Numbered from the stretch's first letter, positions 1 through 12,453 are shown. The stretch is DNA of 64,000 bases from Cunninghamia lanceolata (GCA_027924645.1 BSBN01001752.1:15057001-15121000), one strand, 5' to 3'. Translations and numbers: made by a program. The notes: a model not told the origin generated them from the letters alone.

Positions 1-31
1 GTGGATAAAAATTTATGATCTTGATGTTGAA

Positions 32-898
32 TTGGATAACATTAAAAGAAAGATTGAAGAACTAGAAGAAAGATTGAAACTGTTTGATGAGGTTAAAAAG
101 AGGAATGAAGATTTAGAAGAAAAGATGAAGAAATTGGAAGAGGAAAATAATTTACAAAAAGATGAAATATCAAAGTTGAAAGAACAAAATAGTCAATTAG
201 ATCAATCACTTGCTGCATACATCAAGGAGAATGAATGTCTAAGGTCTAAACCTACACTTTTTGATGTCTCATGTGATACAAATGACTTGTGTGATAAAGC
301 TGAAGCTAAAGATAATAAGGTTGAAGATAACAAGGTGATTAAATCTGTAAATATTGCAATTTGTGATGAAATTGATACATGAAATTCTCCTTGAAGAATG
401 CTGGTCTCAAAATCATGAAAAGAATGAGATATAAAGGACAAGGTTTAGGAAAGTATGGACAAGGAATGAAAGCGCTAATTGAGCTAATAGTGAGGCCAAA
501 GTATGAAGGTCTTGGATATATCATAGGTAAATGAAATGATGTTATAGGTTCCAGAAAATTTGTTCAAGGAATGCATTGTTCTCATTGTAACAGGAAATGA
601 CATACAAAGGACGTGTTGGGATCTATATCCGTGTACCATATGTGGTTTAAGAAATCATTCAGAAAAGATGTGTGGGCAAAGAGATTGGAAAAATTTGAGA
701 AGATGCATGCAAATGAATTGTGGATAGAGTTTTGGATCGAATTGGCAAGAGATTATGTAGGTATGTTGAAAAGATTGTTCAAGTATAGATGTTCATTTGT
801 GAAAAATGATAGCAATCAAGCAAGGTTTGAAGGTTTGAGATATCATGCAAAGTGGAAAGCTACAAATAGCAAGAGGACGTCCAGATTGAAGTTCTGAA
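32..898 (+). pseudogene. gag-like coiled-coil / G-patch / double CCHC protein, broken copy 1
   Basis: The first ~115 codons are a charged coiled coil rich in E, K and L. After a frame break near 380 a G-patch follows at about 398-530: GLKIMKRM, then GQGLGKYGQG, then EGLGY, the usual glycine spacing. Two retroviral-type CX2CX4HX4C knuckles follow at about 573-680, the first reading CSHCNRK-stop-HTKD and the second CTICGLRNHSEKMC after another frame break. The same order occurs at 44.2-45.1 kb. It lies just upstream of a polypurine tract and LTR, so it is the gag-like product of a retroelement with no protease, integrase or reverse transcriptase before the LTR. A G-patch binds RNA or RNA-helicase partners and knuckles bind nucleic acid, so packaging is the likely role. 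Stops and frameshifts make it a pseudogene. The 5' end may lie outside the window. Confidence 0.7.
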
Positions 899-1075
899 GA
901 TTTGAAGATCAAAGTTTGAAGGACTGTCGCAATAGTTGGTGAGAGTTGGAGTAAGAAGATCTGCAGATCTTGAAGATGGTGTGAAGTTATCATGCAAGAA
1001 AAGAATTGAGTGAGTTCGCAGACTTGGAAGACAAAATTTGGGAATGATAAATATGTGGTCAAAATTAAGGGGCAG

Positions 1076-1502
1076 TGTTGGAGTAGTAATTTCTCCCACT
1101 AATGATAATTATTTAATTAAATGAAAAAGACAAAAAGACAAAAAGGTAAAATCAGAAAGGGCTAGAGAGAGAGAGAATCTTAGAAAGTTCTAGAGGGAGT
1201 TTCCAAAATGAAATGGATTCTTTCTAAAGAAGGATTGGAGGAGCCTAGAAAGACACAAGCGTGACTAAGACCTCTATATAATGAGGCATTTGTAATGTTT
1301 GTATCAAGGCATCAAAGTGTAGCATGATCAAGTGATCATGAGAAGGTTGTAGCATTTGATGTATGGATTTGTAATCAGGTTATGAAGTAATAATGAAATC
1401 TTGTGCAACAACATGGAGTTGAGAATTACATGTTGTGTTTCTATGTTTAATGTATTTCTGTTTTGTTATCTCCATCCACCACCATCAGCTCACATTCCAG
1501 CA
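1076..1502 (+). repeat. 3' LTR of the G-patch element (427 bp)
   Basis: The sequence runs from TGTTGGAGTAG to CATTCCAGCA, the TG...CA ends of an LTR. Directly before it is a purine-rich tract (AATTAAGGGGCAG, about 1063-1075) that fits a polypurine tract. A TATA-like CTATATAATG is at 1273-1282. No second copy of this LTR is seen in the window, so the 5' partner is outside or lost. Confidence 0.65.
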
Positions 1503-2340
1503 AGGGAAAAAATGACAAGTTTAGAAAATTTTCTGACATGAGACAATTTCCAGAACATCAAATGCTCACATATAAAAGCCTAGCAACTAATTACCATGAT
1601 CTAAAACATATAGAATAAATTTTGAAAAAAAAACACAAAACTAGTGTTGCTATCATATCGTTTCTTTACTTTAAAAAGAATCATCCTTCAATTATTGTCC
1701 AAAGAAATCTCTATGCTTGTGTGCAACGTGATTCGAAAAGGCCCTTTTTACTGTTTATGACGCTGAAGCTCTGAATATTTTTACTATTATAACCATATAT
1801 AATCTATCATAATCGATAGTCAGAGTGAATTATTAGTCAGGAACTAGAGTTGTCCCATCATAATCGATGGAAGCGCGTCAGCGTGAAGTATTAGAGCAGG
1901 CCCAAATGGGGAAGAGCACGCTAAGGCAGCGAGTTGTCCCATCGTAGAACGTGCCAAATTTGGTACCGTATTCATTTCCTTTCCAGTCTTCATACCATCA
2001 AAAAATTTTGTCATTGCTCTCAGTTTTGTTACCTATATTCAGATTTGTAAACGTGTAAGGTGAAGATTGATTCCCGAGCTTGATGTGCATTCCACCGTCC
2101 CATACAATACGTTTGCCAAGAAATTTGTCGTGCAATTTTGTTAAATATATTTTTTTTTCGTGCAGCCCGTTGAAAAGAGGGTAATGAGTGTGCTCTATCC
2201 TGAGCTTGAAGGATTTTCTATTTACAAAATTTTCTATCAAAACATGTATATTAAATGACCGTAAGTTTGCTCTATAAAAATTATAACTATTAATTAAATT
2301 CAATTTGGAATTCAAATAATGCATTTTCTAAGGGTTTCTT
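1503..2340 (+). repeat. diverged copy of the NLR gene 5' flank, without the gene
   Basis: Two blocks match the upstream region of the resistance gene in order and orientation. About 1590-1790 matches 46,616-46,860 (shared words include ATTGTCCAAAGAAATCTCT and ACTGTTTATGAC). About 1860-2260 matches 48,690-48,870 (TCGTGCAGCC, GAAAAGAGGGTAATGAGTGT, TGAGCTTGAAGGATT, TTTTCTATCAAAACAT). In the intact locus a TIR start codon follows about 65 bp later; here no TIR, NB-ARC or LRR coding follows. It is a relic of a segmental duplication whose gene body was lost. Confidence 0.7.
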
Positions 2341-3900
2341 ATAATTTATGGTTTAATATAAACTAGAAAAAATATCTAGAGGTGTTATTGATTCATTGAT
2401 AGGCATAAATTTTAGGAGTGTAATGGGAGAAGAAATTGGTATGTTTTGTTTAGTTTGTCATATGTGTAAATTTTTTGTTCGTAATTGTATAAACACTAAA
2501 AGTTTGAGCAAGATTTTCAAAAGTCAAGTATGGCATGTGGTTTTAACACCTTGAAAAGACAAATCTCATGAGTATACCCTTTAATGTATTAAATAAGCAC
2601 ATATTGTTATAGTAAGTATTATTATTTTATAGTTATTAACATGACCATAACATCATATAAATAGATTTATTTTGATAGTTATGATTTTAGATAACAACGA
2701 ATACTATTATTGTAAGTGGAAGGCCAAACCATATAAGAAATCATACTAATTTCATGTGAAACAAATGTTCATTGAATGTTTCTTTAAGGTATTATCTTTA
2801 TCTTCACTATTGTTTACATAACACATATTTTCTATATTTGAGTAGCATTCAAATGAGAATGATGGTGATATTCATAATGATCAAATGCACCGTTCTATAG
2901 GTGAATGCACTAACCTGTACTTGTCATGGAAAACACACGAAACTTCCCACAAAAACAGTCAAATTCAAGGATGTGAGTCCTGAACATGCTAATATGTGTA
3001 TGCATAAATATGAAATGAAATAAGGAAACAATACAAACACCTATTCCATACTTAAGACACATAAGATGCATAAGAATAAAGAAATGAAATAGAAAAAAAT
3101 AAACACTATTACCACAATAACCTTTTCATTTACTTAATGCTATCTAAACAATATTAAGGCAATCTAAAAATAAAACAAAAAGGGGCATGGCTTGGTAAGG
3201 AGAGGAGGCGCCAAAATATGAAATAGAATCCACTTAAATTATAAGTGATAGTTGTTGCCAAAAAGAGAAAAGAAAGCAGCACCCAAAACTAAATGCAAAC
3301 CTCTCATTAATAAGCGTTAGAATTTGTAAAGCAAATAAAAAATCTGAAAATAAGGTAGGCTTCAAGGAAATGCATTTGGAGAGAAAAGGTGTTTGAAATA
3401 AAGAAAAAAATATATATACAGATTTGAGGTAGCGAAAAAGAGGATAGAGTAGGCCACCATAAGATGGAGGGATAGAAGACGCCCAAAGGCAGTGTGGTGG
3501 TGCTTTGAAGAGGAAGAAACAATTAAAGTTTAAGACTTCCCAAGTAAAACAACATATAGTTGTCTAAGATATGGAGATAGTGGCACATGAGTGAAGAGGG
3601 TGCTAAGTATTTGTAGAGGTAAAGGAGCAGCCCATAAAGGAAGAGGACAGGCGATAAAATTCCCCAATATGAGAAAAGAGTTTTCTTGAAGATTGAGAGT
3701 GATTGGTCAATGGCTGAGGCTGGCTAAGAGGTTCAAGTTCGAGGTGGATAGTGAGTGGCCATGAAAGCCATGAACGTAATGTGCAGAAGCATGATTTGTT
3801 TGATAAACATTTTGTATTCATTTGTGAATTTAATAAAACTAGATTAGTTTTGTTTGTAACTATTTGCTTTCAATGTGTGTGGATTTGTATTTTATGTTTG
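2341..3900. other. AT-rich sequence with no recognised gene
   Basis: No ORF here resembles a known domain and no terminal repeats were found. Short ORFs on both strands have random-looking composition. Confidence 0.6.
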
Positions 3901-3919
3901 AATGCTACAAAGATTGACA

Positions 3920-5215
3920 ACTCCGTTGGGCTTTCTTGGTCTTCGACCTACATCACAGTCCCACAGGGTGTTAAGAAAAAATATGGCTATTGGCACCTTT
4001 ACAATACTTTCAAATAAGGCATTTTTTAAGAATGCATTCATTATCAACATGGTCAAATAGTCTAGAGTTGATTAAAACTAAGATAGGATATTGTAGATAT
4101 CCCGATGTATATCTATAGGTGCAAACAAAATATTCCTAGATTCCACAAATTCTGAGAATTGGTGTCAAATTTTGATAACTTTTTTCACTTAGGGCTCCTA
4201 AGAGACTCTTTTGATCCAAATGTAGTTAAGAATGATCGAGAGACCTTGGGAATGAAATGAGGCCTCCACTAGCATTCACCCATCCAACTTGATGTGTTGG
4301 CACTATCAGTTTAGTTCCACAAAGTGTGAAAGAAAAAATATGGCTATTGGCATCTTTACACTACTCTCAAATGAGTCATTTTGTAAGAATGCATTCATTG
4401 TCGACATAGTCGAATGGTCTAGAGTTGATAAAAATTAAGATATACTATTTAGATAGACTTGACATCCACCTATAAGTGTAAATGAAACATTCCTAGGTGA
4501 CATTGATTCTAAGAATCACTGTGTCAAAGTTTGTCAACATTTTGCTCTTGGGGCTCTTAAGAGAGACTCTCTTGGTCTAATGTAGCTCGGAAGGATCAAC
4601 AGAACTTGGGAATGAAATGAGGCCTCCACTATCATTCACCCACCCACCATGATGTTTTGGCACTTTAAGTTTGGTCCCATAGGGTGCACAAGAAAAAATG
4701 GTTATTGGCACCTTTACACTACTCTCAAATGTGGCATTTTGCAATAATGCATTCATTGTAGGCATCGTCAAACAATCTAGAGTCAATAAAACTGAGATAG
4801 GATATTGTAGATAGACTTGACATCCACCTGTAGGTGTAGACAAAACCTTCCTAGGTGCCACAGATTCTAAGAATCATTGTGTCAAAATTTGACAACTTTT
4901 TCTCTTAGCGATCTTAAGAGATTCTCTTAGTCTAGAGTAACATAGAAAGATTGATAAAATTGGGGAAAGAAACAAGGCCTCAAATAGCACTCACATGCCC
5001 ACCCTGATATGTTGGTGCTATTAGTTCAGTCCCATGAGGTACATAATTCAAAATTTGACTTCTAGAACCTTTTCACTAGATGAAGTTGAATCATTTTGCA
5101 ACATTGCATTTCTCACCACTACACGGAAACAAATTTGAGTTAAAAAAATTAAGGTAGATATTTTTAGGTGGAATTGACATCCACTTGTTGAGCCTTGCAC
5201 ACATGACACATAGTT
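3920..5215 (+). repeat. tandem repeat tract 1, about 3.7 units of ~358 bp
   Basis: The landmark CCCAYAGGGTG...AAGAAAAAATGG..ATTGGCACC recurs at about 3959, 4315, 4675 and 5031, a period of 356-360 bp. Other landmarks keep the same period: TAATGTAG..GGAATGATC, GATGTGTTGGCACTATCAGTT, CTTTACACTACTCTCAAATG and GACATCCACCT. Units are diverged, and the last one is the most eroded. A related two-unit tract is at 10.62-11.15 kb. Confidence 0.85.
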
Positions 5216-6480
5216 TCTCAGGAAAAATGGGGCCCCCTCTTTTTCTTTACATCATTTCGCTTATCCCTAACCCATCTTAGTTTTTTAGCTTGTCTTGCGA
5301 CCTACATGTCCTGATTGATCAACTTAATTTGAGTATGGAGTTTGTGATTGATTGACATGATTTTAGATGTATGTGGATGTCCTTGAGGTCCTAGTTGCAT
5401 CAGCATAAGTTCTTCAAGATTTTGAGGGTTCTACGGTGATAATGGTGGCATTTTTGGTCAAAATAACTTCATGGCATGAGTGGGGTATGAGGACCTAGGG
5501 TTTGGTTTCCCATGGAAACTCACCAAACCCTAGAAATGAGGTTTATATTTATGTTACAATGCTAGTACTACTTTTATAGCAGTGCCATGGAGTCTATTTT
5601 TACTCTTCTTCCATGAGGATTGTCCATGCCCAAGGGCTTACTGCTATAGCAATCTTAAGAGACCTGACTCTTATTTTACTTTTAGATGCATTGCAAAGTG
5701 TCATAGGACTATTACTAAGTATTCCCTTCAAGATCCTTGTCTTCCTAAGGTTGTAAAAGCCTTATTTCATATGCATTTGCATAGATTAACATGGTTTCAT
5801 GACAAGTCTAATAGCTCTTTTTGTGGTTGCAGGTTAGTTCAATATGTCTTCACAATTTCAACAAGTCACATGAGGGTTTCATGGAGGATTATTCACATGA
5901 AAATCATAACAAGGGCTATTAGTAGTCAAGAAAATATCATTATAAGGTCATCCAAATAGTGCCATAGCAATAAGAAGCTTTCATAGGAAGAAGGTTCAAA
6001 TGTTTTCATGGTAAAGGAAAGGGTAGATGAATAGGTATTTTGTTGTCTTATATAGTCATGAACAAGTTAAGAAGGGGTTGTCACAATCCAAAATAATCAA
6101 AAACTACCCAAGCCATTAGGACACTCATATAGGAAGGTCTCCCAAGTTGTTAAATTCCTAAGTGAGGACTATATGAGCATGGCACAACATTACTAAAGGT
6201 CCTAAAACCTTTAAGGAAACTAAATATGTAGTGAGAGGGATTATTACAATCCAAGATGGTCAAAAAGTACCCTTGACTTCATTAGGATATTCATACCTCG
6301 AACTGCCATAACAATCATTTAACTAATCTCTGTCATCTAAGGTATTGAAATGCATATAGTCAATCAAGGTAACCACCATCATCTAATAACAAAGGACAAT
6401 TATAAAATTTTGAAATATTGTTCTGTCATGGATTAAGTGCAAAGAGTTGGGGGGCCAAAAAGTGGCCAAATTATTTTCAA
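5216..6480. other. no recognised gene
   Basis: A 125-codon ORF at 5582-5959 (+) shows no domain, signal peptide or repeat and is not supported as a gene. The rest is AT-rich with no terminal repeats that I can see. Confidence 0.5.
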
Positions 6481-6506
6481 AAAAAATTAATGCATAACAC
6501 GAGTGC

Positions 6507-6589
6507 GTTATAACACGCTTGCGTTATGGTTTGGTAATGATGAGCCTAAGGCTCATCAAAACTAAACCATAACGCGAGTGCGTTATGAC
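6507..6589. repeat. inverted repeat, ~41-bp arms with 1-bp loop
   Basis: The left arm (6507-6547) and right arm (6549-6589) are reverse complements with a handful of mismatches, centred on TGAGCCT-A-AGGCTCA. Each arm carries copies of the word GCGTTATG. It lies ~140 bp upstream of the start codon of the following pseudogene, so it may be a cruciform or hairpin element in its promoter or 5' UTR, or a MITE-like insertion. Confidence 0.8.
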
Positions 6590-6731
6590 TTATTATAAAT
6601 TAAAAAAAAGCTTATCATCTCATTTCATTTCTTTATTCTCCTCTATATTTGCGGCCTGCAAACCCTAGGAAACGTGCTCGCATTTTGGAAAAGTCAATTC
6701 AACACCAAAATCTTACTGATTCATCGCCAAA

Positions 6732-8800
6732 ATGCCACCATGACATCGAGCATGCCAAAGGAGTGAGTTTTATTTATTTATTTGTTTGAATTTGTTTCTA
6801 AATAGGTAGGTTTGAGTTGATTTTTGATGTAAATTTTGTTAATTGTCAGGAAATGTTAATGCACCTCCTCCTCCTTCTCCTCCTCCCCAAAATCCACAAA
6901 ATCCCGAGGAGGAAATACCTACGAAACAACAACCTCCTCCATCCATTCCTCGACATGCCCCTGGAACACAAAAAAATGTAATGGGGCAAATTGAAAATAA
7001 TAAAAAAGAAATTGAAGATATAATTGCAAGGTTGAAAGATCCTTCCACTTCAACCTTGCATAGGTCCACGCTTGCTGAATCTCTTGAATCTATGTTATCA
7101 AATGTAGATTCAATTAGCAAGCAAATATCTAGTTGGATAGATAAGAGGAGAGATTTTAGAGACTATTATGCAAACAAACTATCATACCAAGATGTGAAAA
7201 AATTACAAATTATAAAATTAGACGTGTTTTCAATTTTCACAAACCCACAAACAAATTAACCTCCACCCATTACATGCAAGAGGTTTTCTATCCATTGGTG
7301 CAACAACCAAGTGATAAGGGACAATTTTGGGCAGAGGTGGTGGATGGTTTTTGACCATCCTCCATGCAATAATAATGAGGTCTCGCAATACTTTTTGAGG
7401 AAACTCTACTACGAGTTTGTCCTCAATAAAGTGCCAAACTATTTTGATATGCGAGACTTCTAGGGTAGAGGTGGGGGGTTAGCATAAGATAGACCAGGGG
7501 CACGTGTTGACCCACAGCGGGCAGTGAGACGAGTAATCAGCAGACCAACCCATGAGCATGTTTGTATCCCTTCCATTGTGAAGGAGAGTGTTGAGGTCGA
7601 TACACTTCATTCCATTAGTGCCTTGACCCAGAGCATCATAGAGCATGCCAGTCCTGCAGTACAGAGTGGGTTGGGAGATAGTGCGAGGAGTAGGGTCCCA
7701 CCCCATGCTTGTCAGACTTGCGGGTCAACCTGTGGTTATGACCCCATGGATAGTCAGGATGCAGGTGCATAGGCTACATTTGCAGCTGAGCAGATGGTGA
7801 TGACAGATACCCTCCTGAGTGAGACTTTCGGCCTTGATACTTAGGTAAATATTAGCAAGTTTATTGAATTTAATTTATTAAATTTCATTTTTGAAATGCA
7901 AGATTAACTATTTTAGTTTGATGATTTTAAAAAAAAATTAGGGCCATAGCGTTGATGCAGTTTTCAGTGGTTCTCCACCTGCATATTACACTAGATCATC
8001 TACTGTTAGGGTATGTAACTAGTAAATAATTATAAATACTACATGTGAATAGCATCATTATATGAATGGTATTCTAATATCTAATTTTGGATGTTGAATA
8101 GGTTAATATTGGAGATTTCATGGCAACACCTGCCAGTGGTGGTGGACTTCAAAGCTTCACGGAGGTAATAAAATAAATAGTTTAATGAATGAATTGTACT
8201 TACTAGATTTTTGTATGTGACTTGTGTGCTTTCTTGTGTGTATGTTAGGAGCCATGATTTGCATCACTATTATAGTTTTCGTAATTGAATAATGTTGTTT
8301 TATTTCCAGATGATGCAGGTTGCGAAGAAACCTCTCGATGTTCATAGGGCAATGGAGCATGGTGTGACCTCTGCAATTCATAGCTCCATGGCATTGACAG
8401 GGGTATGAGGCAGATTAGTAAATTTCAATTTACATTCATTGTTATAGTTGTTTATTTTTGAAAAATCAAAAGATTATTGATTTGAAGTTTAATTTCTATC
8501 TGGATGGTTTCTATAGGACATGACATGACCATGGCCTATTCTTGCTACTGAGGCAAGTGAAGAGACAAATTATATGGTAGCAGTAAGTGATTATTTTGTT
8601 AAATGTTTCATTTTTTATAACATGTAATTTCTATATATTAATGTCTAGACTTTTTATTGTAACAATTAAAAATGCAGGAAGAACTAAATAGGAGGAGCAG
8701 CCCTCAGGTTTGTAGTAGACCACCCACATACGCATCTCCATCCCCTAGAAGATCAAAGGCTACTCATGATCTATTCTCTTCACCAGCCAGAGGGGAATAA
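6732..8800 (+). pseudogene. seven-exon gene of unknown family, broken only by C-to-T stops
   Basis: Exons by splice-site reading: 6732-6762, 6850-7844, 7942-8010, 8102-8164, 8310-8402, 8517-8582 and 8678-8800 (TAA). Introns are 87-145 bp with GT...AG ends; the first is phase 1 and the other five are phase 0. Together they give 480 codons in a single frame with no indel. The N-terminus is proline-rich (APPPPSPPPQNPQNPEEE), then a helical charged stretch, a basic aromatic region around 7280-7460 and a polar tail ending RRSKATHDLFSSPARGE. Seven premature stops (6741 TGA, 7257 TAA, 7461 TAG, 7485 TAA, 7770 TAG, 7842 TAG, 8526 TGA) are each one C-to-T step from CGA, CAA or CAG. I do not recognise the family. 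It could be a host gene or the accessory gene of a DNA transposon. Confidence 0.7.
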
Positions 8801-8817
8801 CTTTTTATTGTGTTCCT

Positions 8818-9310
8818 TTGTTGTATGCATATATGGCATTTGTGGACATATATTTTGTATTGCATATAGTTGACATTGTATGCCTATATGTCATTCTTGT
8901 AAGCCTATATGGCTATTTTGTATATATGTTATACTTATATCAACAGATATTGATGTATGCCTATATGGATATTTGGTTAATACAAATCTTTTTTATTGAT
9001 GGCGTCCATACTTGCATTATAAATCCACGTTTGAATGGATATTTGTAGATGTCTACTTCAAATATTTAAAGTCCAATTGTATTACATAGGATGTTTGTTG
9101 ATCCAATAAGCTAGCTATTGTTATTAAAGTATCACCTAAACCTCATTTTGGAACTAAAAGATAAAAGTTGTATTTAAAAACAAATTGAATCATCATGTTG
9201 AATAGAAAATATTAATATTCTTTATGAGTTGCTCAATTGAAAATATTCAAATGAGTATGCTGATCCATATTCTTTATGAGTTGGTCAATTGAAAATATTT
9301 CTTAATTTCT
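8818..9310. repeat. AT-rich 3' flank with short degenerate repeats
   Basis: The word TGCCTATATGG and close variants recur about five times between 8822 and 8970. A second pair, TTCTTTATGAGTTGSTCAATTG, sits at about 9218 and 9268 (period ~50). No gene is seen between 8801 and 9530. Confidence 0.5.
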
Positions 9311-9529
9311 TGTTATTATACCATATTGGGATGCAAAGAGTATGTTTGTTGTTTTGAATAAGATAGTCAAAATCATATGCTTATGAACACCTGATGACCA
9401 TTGTGGTTATTAAATGTAATTCCTCTTGCATATAAGGCGGGGTTATGAGATTACATTGAGTCTTACCTAATTTTAGTATGCAACATAACATTGAGGCTAT
9501 AGGCTTCCATAAGTCATACCTCGGGGATT

Positions 9530-10445
9530 TTCAGTTTTAGGCACAAATTTGCTTTAAGACCTTAGGCGCATTTCTCTACTTGCACAACCGCAAAACTCTG
9601 CCTAGAACTCAAGGTGCCTTTCATCATCCAAACAACCTCAAAATTGTGCCTTGATATTGAAAGGATGTTTCAAAGTATAAATGAGGGTACCTTAAAGGAG
9701 GCAATTCATCTTGATTATCAAAGTTGATCAAACACATCAAATTGAGCATCATACCTCTAGGCGCATTTTTGCCTCTCTCTAAACTATCCATTTTGGCACC
9801 TTGATGTAAAGTGAAGTCTAAACTTAGTGAAGATTGCGCCTAGAAAGATATCACCTAGGATATGCACCTAGAGTCATCCTAGATCATCCATTTGCGCCTA
9901 AGGGTCAATATAGCATAATATAACTTAGGAAGACTTTGAAAATCATCAAAAGAAGCCTAGGCGCCTTTTCTTGTCTCCACCATCCATTTTGGGTGCCTAG
10001 AAGAAAATAAACTTCAAATCACTTCCAACTATACTGCCTAGTGTTAGAACCTTCAAAATGACTAAATATTACCAAAGGAAGTCTAGGTGCCTATTGTCAC
10101 TTGGATCATCATGAATGAGCACCTAAGTGGAAGGAGAATAAGCATCTTGTATGGAGGCGCACTTTTGTGTCTAAATAACCTCATTTTGGTGCTTTGAAGG
10201 AAGATGTTCTAAATCCTAAGATCTAGTGCCTAAGTGTAAAATGGTCTCCTATAGGTTTGAACAAGTGATTGAAGCCATCAAATTGCCAAGAAATGAGCTA
10301 AGTATACTAAGGCGCCTTTTCTTGTCTAAACTATCCATTTTGGTGCCTAGGAGGAAGGAGATTCAACATCATGAATCAAGGCGCCCTTTGCCATCAAAAC
10401 AACCTCACATTGGCGCCTTGGAGGAAATCAACTTAAAACTACAAG
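9530..10445. repeat. degenerate ~70-bp minisatellite with palindromic unit ends
   Basis: A unit beginning AGGCGCCTTTT and ending ATTTTGGTGCCTTGGAGG recurs at about 9566, 9619, 9757, 9959, 10084, 10156, 10310 and 10379. The spacings are near multiples of 65-75 bp. The unit ends AGGCGCC and GGYGCCT are inverted copies of each other, so each unit can fold. The short ORF across 10226-10501 is only an open frame through these repeats. Confidence 0.7.
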
Positions 10446-10621
10446 TCTTGGAGTTTTTTCATATTTCGATGATGTCTTTTGAGAACAATTATAATGATTG
10501 AAAGATAAGTTGGGTAAAAAGTCTTCATCTAGCTTAGCTGCCCATTCAATATTTAGTTTATGCTTTAAAATGATTTCTATGTGTTTATATGATTCAATAT
10601 TTGTCAATAATTTAATATGCC

Positions 10622-11150
10622 GGTACAATGTAGCTTGGACTATTTCGACATGTTTGGGTGCAAAACAGGACCATGCCTAGCCTAAACGTACCCATCCAGA
10701 CGCGTTGGAACTATCAGTTTGGCCACACAAGGAGAAGACAAAAGTTACACCCCTTTGCAACTTTACACTGCCTCCTTCTGATGATTTTTGGGGCAGCAGA
10801 AAACCTTTCACTACGGGCAAATGCCTCAGAGATATAAAAAACTGAGAGAGGTTATTGTAGAGGCACTCTACATGATCATTTTGTCTTAAATGGAATGTTT
10901 CTAAATGACACGGTTTTTGAGTAACATCTCGTCAAAGATTGCTGTCTTTTCGCACTTTGGACTCTTCAGGGATATCGTCGATACAATGTAGCTCAGACTG
11001 TTTTGACATGTTTGGGTGAAAAATAGAACCATGCCTAGCTTAAACGTACTCATTTGGATGTGTTGGAATTGTCAGTTTGGTCGCATCAGGAGCAGGACAC
11101 CAAAAATACAAAAGTTGCTTTGTGCAACTTGACAACATTGACATTTTTTT
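10622..11150. repeat. tandem repeat tract 2, about 1.5 units of ~358 bp
   Basis: TACAATGTAGCTYRGACTRTTT recurs at 10624 and 10982 (period 358), followed in both by GACATGTTTGGGTG, CCATGCCTAGC and a GTTGGAA.T.TCAGTTTGG block. The order of landmarks (TGTAGCT, then TGTTGGMACTATCAGTTT, then CTTTACACT, then GGTTATTGTAGA) matches the units at 3.92-5.2 kb, so both tracts belong to one old repeat family. Confidence 0.75.
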
Positions 11151-12450
11151 GCAACAAAACTCAAAGACTCAAACTAACCCCAAATGACTCAAAGTGACTT
11201 AAAAATAAATGAAATGGTCTTAGAAGACCTTATTACATACAATTGACTTAATCAAAACAAAATTTTATTTTTTGACAACCTAGGTGCCCCTGCACCATTA
11301 GTGCAACTGAAGGACTATGGTGGTGGCATGAAACTAGAGTGAGTTGACATTCATTTGCATTTAGTTTGGCATCTTGAAACAATTCTAGAGTAGAGTAAGA
11401 CTCATTTTTCTGAAAATAGTTTAAGAAACCCGTATCTAGAGTTTTGGTAAGAATCATGCATTTTTGGCCATTCCACTAATTTGATTCACTTTTGATCAGT
11501 GGAATGGGTTGTAGTAGGTCTGTTCTAGTATGCTATGATGAGTTTTTGATAGGAAATTTGAGGAGAATAAGTTTTCTTTGAGGAAACCTAACAAAACCAT
11601 GTGTTAGGTGATGTTTAGAGACATAGAGAAGGAACCATAGAGGCATTTTTGGGAACAACAGATTGTAGGAGGACAAAACCTACAAAATTCATAGTTTTGG
11701 CATGAATACTAAGTGCTCAAGTCATTGGTTGAGTTCTGTGTGTGAATTTAAGGGGGGTCTCTTTGTATTTTAGGCCTAATTGGGGCTCTAGGTTATTGAG
11801 AGGAGATATAGGTTAGGGTATATCGTCCAAAACAATCTATACCCAGTTTTGGATATGTGATAGGGAGTCCAAATGGGTATCTACTGATTGTCCAAGTTCT
11901 ATGTTTGAAGATCTGTATCAAAATTTATTAGGACTGTTCTCCTTTTTTAGGGCTATAAGCCATTTCTTGGGTTTGTGAAGGAAGTGTTAATCCTGAGTTT
12001 GGTCTGCCTTTGGCAATGATTGGAATGGGTCCCATAGCATCTAAAATCACCTTTTCCATGAAGAATTTAAAGTCTCTAACTGATGTTCCCACTTTTGTAT
12101 AATGATCATGAAATTTAGACTTTAGAGCATAAGGAAACCTTGTCTAGTTTGTCATCCTCCAACTATCCCATTGCCTCTACATCACAATTAGAGACACATA
12201 TTATCTAGTTAGAAACCAAGACACCTAGAGACACCTATATTTTATACATTACCTAGATTTTATACATTATTCTCAAGATCAACTTCATCCATCACTTAGG
12301 TCTAACCCTATGAAGCATAACATGATGATATAAAAATGTGTATATGTGTAAAAGTGCAGCAGGAAATAAAAAAAGACAAACCTTACAAATTAATGTGCAT
12401 ACTTACAACTTAATGTAACATGACTTTACAAAATCAATGTGAATACTTAC
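11151..12450. other. no recognised gene
   Basis: I see no coding domain, LTR end or long repeat in this stretch. Confidence 0.5.
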
Positions 12451-12453
12451 AAA

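Noticed and set aside
5582..5959. 125-codon ORF on the plus strand
   Set aside because: No domain, odd composition, no splice context; consistent with a chance open frame.
6839..7120. Gly/Phe-rich minus-strand ORF
   Set aside because: Antisense of the proline-rich start of exon 2 of the seven-exon pseudogene.
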